Notes under the pieces: model-generated
What the model saw: only the letters and a program-made list of their open reading frames with translations
Told to the model about the DNA's origin: nothing
Database searches by the model: none
Position numbers and translations under genes: made by a program
DNA from: Tannerella sp.
GTDB taxonomy: Bacteria > Bacteroidota > Bacteroidia > Bacteroidales > Tannerellaceae
Length of the DNA: 6,070 bases
NCBI GenBank assembly: GCA_031289515.1
Contig: JAITPH010000060.1
Span: forward strand, 1-6,070
Direction: 5' to 3'
Part shown: positions 1 to 6,070 of the stretch, piece after piece
Layout of the letters: each line of letters opens with the position of its first letter
Numbering within the stretch: the stretch's first letter is position 1

Positions 1-235
1 ATTCGCCCTGTTCGGTTTCGTGCAGGTTTACATCGGGAACAATACCCAAAACAGTTGTAATCTTGTTTGGCAATTCTTCCAGCAGCTTCTTGGCATCTTT
101 CACGCCCACAACATTTCCATCATCGTCTTTTCCAATGAAAACAATACCGCCCTGCGCATTGGCAAATCCGCAGACCCATTTCAAGTATTCGTCTTTCCAA
201 ACGGACTTGTATTCTATGTTTTGTTGCTCCATCAT
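1..235 (-). CDS. AlbA_2 (Schlafen-like) DNA-binding domain protein, N-terminal part, cut by window edge
   Basis: The minus strand reads open from tandem ATG codons at 235 and 232 to the left edge, giving about 78 residues without a stop. Counting from the second ATG, the protein opens with MEQQNIEYKS (residues 1-10), then CGFANAQGG (21-29), VFIGKDDDGN (31-40), VVGV, and a helix ending in LPNKI. This pattern (EYK, C-GFAN-x-GG, IG-x-DD-G, and the LPNKI helix) is the start of the Schlafen/AlbA_2 domain (Pfam AlbA_2), which binds nucleic acid. Full-length relatives are usually several hundred residues and often carry a GHKL-ATPase-like or winged-helix C-terminus; they are frequently mislabelled as RecG helicase. 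The C-terminal part lies outside the window, so its function cannot be assigned. The start is fixed only to 235 or 232; a -7 box just upstream supports both. Family call is firm, role unknown. Confidence 0.85.
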   Translation of the reverse strand, partial: MMEQQNIEYKSVWKDEYLKWVCGFANAQGGIVFIGKDDDGNVVGVKDAKKLLEELPNKITTVLGIVPDVNLHETEQGE

Positions 236-247
236 TTTTGATTTTAA

Positions 248-292
248 ATCGGATACAAAGGTAACGTTTTTTTTATTATGTCGCTATCCGAT
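248..292. repeat. 8-bp inverted repeat flanking the AlbA_2 promoter
   Basis: ATCGGATA (248-255) and its exact reverse complement TATCCGAT (285-292) are separated by 29 nt. The left arm directly abuts the -7 box at 256-263 and the right arm sits close to where a -33 element would be. It could be a pair of operator half-sites or a weak stem. Eight bases is short enough for chance in this AT-rich gap, so function is only suggested by position. Confidence 0.4.
256..263 (-). promoter_or_regulatory. Bacteroidota -7 promoter box for the AlbA_2 gene
   Basis: On the minus strand the sequence TACCTTTG matches the Bacteroidota sigma-factor -7 consensus TAnnTTTG exactly. It lies 20 nt upstream of the first ATG (235), implying a leader of only about 10-15 nt. 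I find no convincing -33 TTTG element at the expected 19-21 nt spacing, so the promoter may be weak or need an activator. Confidence 0.55.
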
Positions 293-403
293 CATATTAA
301 AATCACTGCTCAACCTTTATAACTTGTGACGTATAAACCAACTCGACATTGCTGTATTCGGATTTGTGTCGTCAACAGGATATAACCGGAGGCTCATAGC
401 GTA

Positions 404-2935
404 TCAGTTTTTACCGGCAAACCGCCATGTCAACTTCATTCCGAACATGCGGGGCGCTCCCGGCGTATAAGTCGGCACGCCGAACATCATACCTGTATTA
501 CCCGCGCCGATAATATATTTCTCGCCGGTCAGGTTACTTCCGAAAACGGAAAGCGCCAGATTGGGCTTGCTGAGTTTAAAGGCAAGATTGGCGTTCAGCA
601 TACCGTAAGCGTCCTGTTCCAGTCGGGCAAGCGAGGGGTCTGCGGGCTGCATGTCATTGGAATCTTCAAACCAGATATGGCTTCTCCACGAATACGTAGG
701 CGTGAAAACGACCTGTAATGCTCTTGAGATGGTTACTCCGGCATTGAATCCCAGCAGGAAACTGTTTTCCGGCGTCAGGCGGAATGTCTTTCCGGCATAT
801 TCCTGTTTGCTGCCATTGCTGTCTTCGTCGTCGAAACGTGCATGGATATAGGCATAATTGCCGAAAACGTCCAAATGTTTGCCTACGACGGCTTTAGCCG
901 TTACTTCGATGCCATACGAGGCAGCTCTGCCCGCATCGTCGACGATGTAATTGGCATTGTCCCACTTCGAGGTCTGGAAGTTATTGTAAAAATGATAAAA
1001 AGCTCCGGCGTCGAGCCAGTAGCGTTGTTGTGCGCTCCATTTAAAACCGGCATCGAAACTGTGTACATTTTCTGCATTCATAACCTCGCTGTCTCCCGCC
1101 GAGTTGAATTGTAATACGTTCGGACGCCTGCCCTTCGCGTATCCGGCATACACGTTTGAAGATGTGCTGAAGTCATATTTGAGATTTACGCGATAGGTGA
1201 CGGACAGAAAGTCTTTCGTGATTTCCGTGAAGTCTTTCGGGGCGAAGAAAAAGTTTGGCGCCGTTCCAAGCAGATAGCCCAGCGTGGAGGGCGTCGTTCC
1301 CAGCATCTTCGCTTCGGTCGATGTGCGGAAGGCTTCGTAGGTGGCGCGGATACCGGCGGTGAGGCTTAACTTCGGCAGAAGTTTGTAGGTAGCGTCCGCA
1401 AACAGGTCGGAAGCCTGATTGACGGCGCGTCCTGTACTTTCTTCCTCGTGGTTGCTTGGCAACGGCATTCCGCCCAGCGGGCCTAACTGCGGATCGAGAG
1501 GAATGGCCGGCATCGGATAGCCTAACGCTCCATTTTCAAAAATCATGTATTCGGGGCTTTGAAAAATCAGATAAGCCATATATTGCTCATCGGGACCAAA
1601 CCGGTATTTTTGTTCAAAGTCCTCGCGCCAGTAGCTTGCTCCCACAAAACCGTTCAGGCGGCTGTTGAGCGAAAAATTGTAGCGAAGTTCCTGCGAAAAC
1701 TGATTGGCTTTATCGTACTCGGCCATGTCGATGGCAGGAGCTATTGAGCCGTCGCCATCCCAACGGTGGTCTACCGAATTGGTGTAATAGGATGTGATGG
1801 ACGATATGTAACTGTTTTCGTTCAGGTAGTATTTTGCATCAAGCGATGTGCCGAATACGTCGCGTTTGTTAAACCATTTCTTGCCTTCGTCGAACGAGGC
1901 TTCGTACTTGAAAATATCTTTCACGCCGTTCGCGTTCGGGTATCGCTTGCTCATAAAAGCCGTGCCGGGATTGTCGTCTTTCTGGTAATTCGCCACAAAG
2001 TCGATTTTCAAGTTCCGGACAGGCAGGTAACGTAACGAGAAACGTCCTCCGACGGTATTTTTTCCGTTTAGCTTTCCGCCGGATGTGTTGGTGACGAAAC
2101 CGTCCTGATAGCTGTATATTCCGGCAGCGCGCGCAAACAGTTTGTTCTCCACGACAGGAATATTTACGGCGCCTTCTATTTCTTTCATGGCATAATCGCC
2201 AAGTCCGGCCGACAGATAGCCGTTCAAGTCCGATGTCGGCTTTTTGGTGACGAAATGAATGGCGCCGATTTGAGAGCCTCGACCGAACAAAGTCCCCTGC
2301 GGGCCCTTCGTCACTTCAATGCGTTCCATGTCGTATAATTCGGCGATAGCCATGGAAGCGCGGCTGGTCGGTACATTATTATAATATACGGAAACGCGGG
2401 GTTGCGCCGTCGGGCTTGTTTCGTCGCTTGTCAGACCTCTTATGGAAAGATTCGGACGGTGAGGCGTCTGTATGTAGATATTCAGTCCGGGTATAAAGCC
2501 GGATAATTGCTCCAGATTGCGGGTATGGGTATTTTCCAGCATTTGCGCGCTGACAACGGACAATGTGACCGGAATATCCAGAACCTGCTGTTCGCGCTGT
2601 TGGGCGACGACGGTGACCGGCTCAAGGGCAATAGCCGCTCTTTCGAGCGTCACGTTGACTTCGTTGTCGCCTTCCTTCACGTCAATCTCAAGGATTTGCG
2701 TCTCATACCCTGTAAACGACACGACGACGGATATTTTCCCGGCCGGAAGTCCTGTAAGGTAATAACCTCCGCCTTCATTGGTGTTAACACTTAAACTGTG
2801 ATTAGCCACAGCGACGGTAGCGCCGGCAACAGGATAATTTCCGATATTGCTGACTTTTCCCCGCAGGGAAACGGCTGCCTGCATTTCAAAAGCAACGGCG
2901 ATGAAAAGAGAAAAAACGATAATACGATTTGCCAT
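404..2935 (-). CDS. TonB-dependent outer-membrane receptor, siderophore/iron-complex type with N-terminal CarboxypepD_reg-like domain
   Basis: This gene encodes an 843-residue outer-membrane beta-barrel transporter energised by TonB-ExbBD. Residues 1-20 are a signal peptide ending FEMQA. Residues about 24-100 form a carboxypeptidase-regulatory-like beta-sandwich (LRGKV, PVAGATV, GGYYLTGLPAG, FTGYE). A TonB-box-like segment EPVTVVA is at 105-111. The plug spans about 115-232, with DIPVTLSVVSAQ, LSIRGL, VEVTKGPQ-like RIEVTKGPQGTLFGRG (205-220) and FVTKKP. The barrel follows and ends near TWRF (836-839) plus a four-residue tail. Plug sequence resembles iron-complex receptors rather than SusC, and no SusD partner is adjacent, so polysaccharide uptake is unlikely. 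An in-frame ATG at 3067 would add 44 residues, but it lies upstream of the -7 box at 2973-2980 and would bury the signal peptide, so the ATG at 2935 was chosen. The ligand is unknown. The divergent exported hydrolase is a possible partner. No clear terminator follows the TGA at 404-406. Confidence 0.93.
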   Translation of the reverse strand: MANRIIVFSLFIAVAFEMQAAVSLRGKVSNIGNYPVAGATVAVANHSLSVNTNEGGGYYLTGLPAGKISVVVSFTGYETQILEIDVKEGDNEVNVTLERAAIALEPVTVVAQQREQQVLDIPVTLSVVSAQMLENTHTRNLEQLSGFIPGLNIYIQTPHRPNLSIRGLTSDETSPTAQPRVSVYYNNVPTSRASMAIAELYDMERIEVTKGPQGTLFGRGSQIGAIHFVTKKPTSDLNGYLSAGLGDYAMKEIEGAVNIPVVENKLFARAAGIYSYQDGFVTNTSGGKLNGKNTVGGRFSLRYLPVRNLKIDFVANYQKDDNPGTAFMSKRYPNANGVKDIFKYEASFDEGKKWFNKRDVFGTSLDAKYYLNENSYISSITSYYTNSVDHRWDGDGSIAPAIDMAEYDKANQFSQELRYNFSLNSRLNGFVGASYWREDFEQKYRFGPDEQYMAYLIFQSPEYMIFENGALGYPMPAIPLDPQLGPLGGMPLPSNHEEESTGRAVNQASDLFADATYKLLPKLSLTAGIRATYEAFRTSTEAKMLGTTPSTLGYLLGTAPNFFFAPKDFTEITKDFLSVTYRVNLKYDFSTSSNVYAGYAKGRRPNVLQFNSAGDSEVMNAENVHSFDAGFKWSAQQRYWLDAGAFYHFYNNFQTSKWDNANYIVDDAGRAASYGIEVTAKAVVGKHLDVFGNYAYIHARFDDEDSNGSKQEYAGKTFRLTPENSFLLGFNAGVTISRALQVVFTPTYSWRSHIWFEDSNDMQPADPSLARLEQDAYGMLNANLAFKLSKPNLALSVFGSNLTGEKYIIGAGNTGMMFGVPTYTPGAPRMFGMKLTWRFAGKN

Positions 2936-2972
2936 AATTGATTCTTTTTGACGATAATGAAAATTCATGTCG

Positions 2973-2980
2973 CAAATGTA
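2973..2980 (-). promoter_or_regulatory. Bacteroidota -7 promoter box for the TonB-dependent receptor
   Basis: The minus strand reads TACATTTG, an exact match to TAnnTTTG. It lies 37 nt upstream of the ATG at 2935, leaving a leader of about 30 nt. The nearest upstream TTTG (2991-2994 on the complementary strand) is only 10 nt away, too close for a standard -33 element, so activator dependence is possible. The box settles the start codon: the in-frame ATG at 3067 is outside the predicted transcript. Confidence 0.65.
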
Positions 2981-3080
2981 GAGAAAAAAACAAATTCGCA
3001 TGGCAGGACATTCGTCGAAAGCGAAAAAAACGGAAACAATAACGAAGAAGAACAATGAATAATTCAAATCGAAATAAATA

Positions 3081-3112
3081 TTGCATTTTTAATTTAAAAA
3101 TGTATACCTTTG
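3081..3112 (+). promoter_or_regulatory. Bacteroidota -33/-7 promoter for the metallo-hydrolase gene
   Basis: TTG at 3081-3083 and TACCTTTG at 3105-3112 fit the -33 TTTG and -7 TAnnTTTG elements with a 21-nt spacer. Transcription would begin near 3118-3120, giving a leader of under 20 nt before the ATG at 3137. The leader is AT-rich and has no Shine-Dalgarno sequence, as is common in Bacteroidota. An in-frame TTG at 3110 overlaps the -7 box and cannot be the start if this promoter is used. Confidence 0.65.
3084..3102. repeat. 19-bp perfect palindrome in the promoter spacer, candidate operator
   Basis: CATTTTTAA and TTAAAAATG are perfect 9-bp inverted arms around a single central T at 3093. 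The palindrome occupies nearly all of the spacer between the -33 (3081-3083) and -7 (3105-3112) elements of the hydrolase promoter. Its centre is about 113 bp from the receptor's -7 box. A dimeric repressor bound here would block the rightward promoter directly. The arms are almost all A and T, so chance symmetry is possible; the placement is what makes it notable. Confidence 0.5.
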
Positions 3113-3136
3113 CCCGACAAAATTTGTTACGTAATT

Positions 3137-4009
3137 ATGAGAAGTTATATTTTATTATTCATCGTATCCGTATGTATGTTGCCCGCAAGCAGAATAGCAG
3201 CGCAGGAAACGGTTATTACATACGAGTTGGGGGATTTTACGGTTAGTACGTTATCCGACGGAGGCCAGAACGCGGGAAGCGATATGCTTGTCGGCGCCAC
3301 GCCCGAAATACTGAAGACGTATCTTCCGGAAGGAACATTTCCCCTCGAAATCCAGTCTTTTCTGGTGCGCACGCCGGACAGGACAGTATTGATTGATGCC
3401 GGAGTGGGGACGAATCTGTCCCGGAATCTGCAATCGCTGGAGGTTGCCGAAGACGGAGTGCATGTCATCCTGCTCACGCACATGCACGGCGACCATATAG
3501 GCGGTCTTTTGCGCGAAGGGAAAAAGGTTTTCACGAAAGCCGAGCTTTATGTCGCAAAGGCGGAATATGATTACTGGGTGAACGAAAAGGAACGCGGCGC
3601 CGACGCCCGCAAGGTGCTTGAAGCCTATCGGGACAAGCTGCACGTCTTTGTGCCCGGCGAACCGGAAAATCCGGCTGCGCTGTTTCCCGGTTTTCAAGCC
3701 GTCGCCGCTTACGGCCATACGCCGGGGCACACATCCTTTCTGATTGAATCCCGGAAATCGCGGTTGCTGATATGGGGAGACATCGTACATTCCACGCCCA
3801 TTCAATTTCCCCGCCCCGAAGTGTCGCTCACGGTAGATTACGACCGCCGCGAGGCTGCCGAAACGCGAAAGAAAATCTTCGAGTATGTGACGAAGAACAG
3901 GATTCGTGTGGCCGGAGCGCATATAAAATTCCCGGCTATCGGGAACGTCACGGCAGGAAAAAAGGAAGGATACGAGTTCACCGCCGTCTGTACATGCGAG
4001 GCTATCTGA
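3137..4009 (+). CDS. Exported metallo-beta-lactamase-fold hydrolase, lactonase / methyl-parathion-hydrolase-like
   Basis: The 290-residue product begins with a hydrophobic signal peptide (about 1-23, SYILLFIVSV core, ending ASRIAAQ), so it is predicted to be periplasmic or secreted. The mature part is one metallo-beta-lactamase domain with all dinuclear-metal ligands: THMHGDHIGG giving H115, H117, D119 and H120; GHTPGH giving H198; WGDIVH giving D215; and AGAHIKFPAIG giving H262. The FLVRT/VLIDAGVG strands at 75-91 precede the metal site. The spacing and the final H-x-x-FP-x-IG motif resemble the MBL branch holding methyl parathion hydrolase and AidC-type acyl-homoserine lactonases, rather than true beta-lactamases or glyoxalase II. 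The substrate is therefore probably an ester, lactone or phosphotriester, but this cannot be settled from sequence. It is divergent from the TonB receptor. The ATG at 3137 is chosen because earlier in-frame TTG at 3110 overlaps the promoter. Its 3' end overlaps the convergent glycosyltransferase by 8 bp. Confidence 0.92.
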   Translation: MRSYILLFIVSVCMLPASRIAAQETVITYELGDFTVSTLSDGGQNAGSDMLVGATPEILKTYLPEGTFPLEIQSFLVRTPDRTVLIDAGVGTNLSRNLQSLEVAEDGVHVILLTHMHGDHIGGLLREGKKVFTKAELYVAKAEYDYWVNEKERGADARKVLEAYRDKLHVFVPGEPENPAALFPGFQAVAAYGHTPGHTSFLIESRKSRLLIWGDIVHSTPIQFPRPEVSLTVDYDRREAAETRKKIFEYVTKNRIRVAGAHIKFPAIGNVTAGKKEGYEFTAVCTCEAI

Positions 4010-5294
4010 TTTCCCGACCCGAAAAGGCGGAATATACTTTAAGAAGTTCCGACGAAAGAGTCGCGTCGCTGTAGCGCGTGCGGGATAAGTGAAGTGCGTT
4101 GTTGCAGCACTGTTGCCACAGTCCGTCTGCGGAAAACAGTTTCTCGATAGCATCGGCAAGGGCGTCGGCGCTGTTTGGCGAATAAAGAACGCCGGCATCG
4201 CCCACTATTTCGGCAAACGAGCCTGTACACGGCTCAATGGCGGGGCGTCCCGCCGCGAAAGCCTCGCAGACGTAAAGGCCAACGCCTTCGTCGAACGTCA
4301 GGGGTACGCAGATTGCCGATATTTCCCGGTAGAACGCCGCGTGGTCTTGCAGGCTGTAAGTATCGTGCCAGAACACGTCGTCGCGGTGAGGCGACAGCGT
4401 CCGGCGCACTTTCTTCAGGAAAGACTTGTCGACCGACGTGAAGCCGCCGCCGATGCGCAGCTTCAGATTCGGAACAGCCCCTTTCTCCTTGAGTTTGGCA
4501 AAAGCCCGGGCAAGTATATGCAGTCCGTTCAATTCGTTCATGCGGTAGAAAAATCCGACGGTAGGATAATCCGGATAGTGTTCGGAAGCATATTTTGCCG
4601 TGTCCAGTCCCGGATATACGACGTGGACAGGCTTGATTTGCGGGAATTGCCGCTCAGCGATTTGTTTGTAAAACCGGCTTGAAGCGACGAACGCATCAAC
4701 ATATTGCATGTTTTCCCCGATTCCTTTCCAGGCAGCCCGGGCAAAGACTTCCTGCAAGCCGTCGATCCAGACTTCCTCGTCTTGCAGGGAGCAAACTACC
4801 GGAATGCCGGTTTCCTTTTTTATTTCTTTTGCGATGCCTATAACCAAGCTGCTCGAAAGGTGGATTATATCCGGCCGTTCGTGCTTTTTGACCCATTCCA
4901 CGAGCGTCTGCACCTGTTGACGGAAGACAGGGTCGTCGCCCTGTATCATCGAAAGCGTCATATCTTCCAGACCTTCGGACGAGGTGCTTCCGGAAAACGA
5001 AGCCGCCAGGCCGAGCAGCAAATCCGAGTTGAGAATCTTCTCCATCCAGCGCGGCATGGCTTTTTTTCTGAAATATTTTTGCGAGAGATACAGCGAGGTC
5101 GCAGGGAAGAAGAGCGGCGTATCAGCCATGAAGGATTTGTCCCTGAGCGGCAGGTAGAGAGGCATAATCATCACGTCGTGTCCGGCGCGGCGAAGAGCAT
5201 TAGCCTGCAAGTTGTCGCGGAAGCAGTTCCCGCAATAAAACGGATCGCCCGAGCCGGGCACGATAAACAGTATTTTCAATGAATTGACAAGCAT
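4002..5294 (-). CDS. Glycosyltransferase, GT-B fold, GT4-type, with CGNCxRDN N-terminal motif
   Basis: The 430-residue protein should transfer a sugar from a nucleotide-sugar donor in the cytoplasm. The N-terminal Rossmann domain starts KILFIVPGSG (7-16), followed by YCGNCFRDN (20-28) and AGHDVMIMPLYLPLR (37-51). VYPGLDTAKY (226-235) marks the linker to the C-terminal donor-binding domain. That domain has IGGG (281-284), FDEGVGLYVCEAFAAGRPAI (334-353) with the E-x7-E pair E336/E344 of GT4 retaining enzymes, then GDAGVLY. The two-cysteine CG-[NS]-C-x-x-DN motif marks a widespread but poorly characterised GT4 subgroup; acceptor unknown. No signal peptide is visible. The ATG at 5294 overlaps the upstream permease gene by 19 nt. 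A TTG at 5279-5277 would give the family-typical MKILFIV start and a 4-nt stop/start overlap, so it is a real alternative. Both starts imply translational coupling to the permease. The TAG stop at 4002-4004 lies inside the convergent hydrolase gene. Confidence 0.9.
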   Translation of the reverse strand: MLVNSLKILFIVPGSGDPFYCGNCFRDNLQANALRRAGHDVMIMPLYLPLRDKSFMADTPLFFPATSLYLSQKYFRKKAMPRWMEKILNSDLLLGLAASFSGSTSSEGLEDMTLSMIQGDDPVFRQQVQTLVEWVKKHERPDIIHLSSSLVIGIAKEIKKETGIPVVCSLQDEEVWIDGLQEVFARAAWKGIGENMQYVDAFVASSRFYKQIAERQFPQIKPVHVVYPGLDTAKYASEHYPDYPTVGFFYRMNELNGLHILARAFAKLKEKGAVPNLKLRIGGGFTSVDKSFLKKVRRTLSPHRDDVFWHDTYSLQDHAAFYREISAICVPLTFDEGVGLYVCEAFAAGRPAIEPCTGSFAEIVGDAGVLYSPNSADALADAIEKLFSADGLWQQCCNNALHLSRTRYSDATLSSELLKVYSAFSGREIR

Positions 5295-6070
5295 GACTTA
5301 ACAGATTTACGGATAAATACAACAACACACAAAACAAGAAACAGCGCCAGCGCAAAAGCCGTCAGCCATATCCACAAGCCGACATTCTGCCATCCTCCGC
5401 TGACGGCGGCAAGCGAAGCCGCGACGCCGACGGCAATGGCGCACAGCGGAACGATGCGATTCTCGGCTTCAAGGATGCCGGCAATTCGCCTGTCCGTGAA
5501 ACCGAGCGCGCGGTAGAGCGCAATCTGCTCTTTTCGCGAAGCAAGATCTTTGCGTACCGTGATGATAAACCCCGCCACTCCCAACAGCAATCCCAGACCG
5601 CCAAGCGTGAAGAATATCGTCAGGTAGGTATCCGTGACGCGGTTGAACTCCTTCAGCCGGTCGGCGGCAGACGTTACCGTCACGCCGTATTCGCTCAGGG
5701 CTTGCAGGACGAGGCGCCGGGCAGCTTCGGTTTCCGTTTCGTCCATCTTCAGCAGGATGATTTCGCTGCCCGCCGTCTCGCTCCATACGGATGAAAAGAG
5801 CTTTTTGTCCATCAGGATATTCCCCTGAAAGATGGAGTTGGAAAGCGTCGCGGCAAGTTGCAGGTATACCGTCTTTCCTCCGGCGATCTCGTAGCGGACG
5901 GTATCGCCCGGTTTGAGCATCAGGCCCCATGTGAGGACGGTTTCGTCGATCAGCGCCGGATAGACGGAATCGGTAGCCGTCCGCAGAGCGTCGAAGACGG
6001 ATACGCCGGGCGGGTAAATGCTGCGGCTGATCTTGAAATCGCTGTTTTCGACGGCATCCATCTCTATACC
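5276..6070 (-). CDS. FtsX/MacB-type ABC transporter permease, C-terminal part, cut by window edge
   Basis: The frame is open from the right edge to the TGA at 5278-5276, giving 264 visible residues; the ATG at 6061-6059 is internal because the frame continues upstream of it. The first ~145 residues (counted from that methionine) are soluble and MacB-periplasmic-like (NSDFKIS, DETVLTWGLMLKPGDTV, SNSIFQGNILMD). Three membrane segments follow at about 147-169, 203-221 and 227-250. Between the first two is the cytoplasmic coupling loop RKDLASRKEQIALYRALGFT (170-189), the hallmark of FtsX-like permeases that contacts the ATPase. Such permeases move lipoproteins, peptides or lipids out of the inner membrane, or transmit mechanical signals, rather than import nutrients. 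The ATPase partner is not in the window. The gene overlaps the downstream glycosyltransferase by 19 nt (4 nt if the latter starts at TTG 5279), so both are probably one operon. The specific substrate cannot be assigned. Confidence 0.88.
   Translation of the reverse strand, partial: GIEMDAVENSDFKISRSIYPPGVSVFDALRTATDSVYPALIDETVLTWGLMLKPGDTVRYEIAGGKTVYLQLAATLSNSIFQGNILMDKKLFSSVWSETAGSEIILLKMDETETEAARRLVLQALSEYGVTVTSAADRLKEFNRVTDTYLTIFFTLGGLGLLLGVAGFIITVRKDLASRKEQIALYRALGFTDRRIAGILEAENRIVPLCAIAVGVAASLAAVSGGWQNVGLWIWLTAFALALFLVLCVVVFIRKSVKSCLSIH

Noticed and set aside
343..375. Stem CGACA / TGTCG downstream of the receptor as a terminator
   Set aside because: Only 5 bp with a long loop and no adjacent T-run on the minus strand.
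404..3136. Part of a SusC/SusD polysaccharide utilisation locus
   Set aside because: No SusD-like gene, glycoside hydrolase or SusC-type plug signature is present; the plug is of iron-complex type.
3137..4009. Class B beta-lactamase (antibiotic resistance gene)
   Set aside because: It has the HxHxDH motif with Asp119, plus Asp215 and His262, as in dinuclear hydrolases of the lactonase type, and lacks the B1-B3 beta-lactamase arrangement.
4028..4051. Stem CGGAA / TTCCG as a terminator for the hydrolase
   Set aside because: Only 5 bp, a 14-nt loop, and no following T-run.
3251..4198. Long open frame on the minus strand opposite the hydrolase (315 codons)
   Set aside because: It covers the complement of a gene with a full metal-binding motif set, crosses the glycosyltransferase gene in another frame, and its translation shows no recognisable domain.
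4089..5282. Open frames on the plus strand opposite the glycosyltransferase (4089-4682 and 4704-5282)
   Set aside because: They mirror codon bias of the real gene; the translations look compositionally random and have no start signals or promoter.

Overview
The window looks like a chromosomal segment of a Bacteroidota (Bacteroidales-type) bacterium. Three things point there. The TonB-dependent receptor carries an N-terminal carboxypeptidase-regulatory-like domain before its plug. Three promoters match the Bacteroidota -7 consensus TAnnTTTG and start codons lack clear Shine-Dalgarno sequences. The AlbA_2-type protein at the left edge has the N-terminus usual for that phylum. I cannot name the genus.

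Layout, left to right. (1) 1-235, minus: the N-terminal part of a Schlafen/AlbA_2 DNA-binding-domain protein that runs off the left edge. (2) 236-403: a short intergenic stretch with that gene's -7 box, flanked by an 8-bp inverted repeat. (3) 404-2935, minus: a complete TonB-dependent outer-membrane receptor, not of the SusC type. (4) 2936-3136: a divergent promoter region with one -7 box firing left into the receptor and a -33/-7 pair firing right; a 19-bp perfect palindrome fills most of the spacer of the right-hand promoter. (5) 3137-4009, plus: an exported metallo-beta-lactamase-fold hydrolase with a full set of dinuclear-zinc ligands. (6) 4002-5294, minus: a family-4-type glycosyltransferase whose 3' end overlaps the hydrolase by 8 bp, tail to tail. 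(7) 5276-6070, minus: the C-terminal part of a FtsX/MacB-type ABC transporter permease that runs off the right edge; its stop codon lies inside the start of the glycosyltransferase gene.

There are two probable functional units. The receptor and the exported hydrolase are divergently transcribed from a shared control region. They could form an uptake-and-hydrolysis pair for one small molecule, for example a lactone, ester or siderophore-like compound; this is inference from arrangement only. The permease and glycosyltransferase form a translationally coupled operon, suggesting an envelope or glycolipid-related role. The coding density is high, there are no RNA genes, insertion sequences or CRISPR arrays, and no intergenic stretch exceeds about 200 bases. 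I see no convincing new multi-gene system. The most testable novelty is the divergent receptor/hydrolase pair with its palindromic operator candidate.
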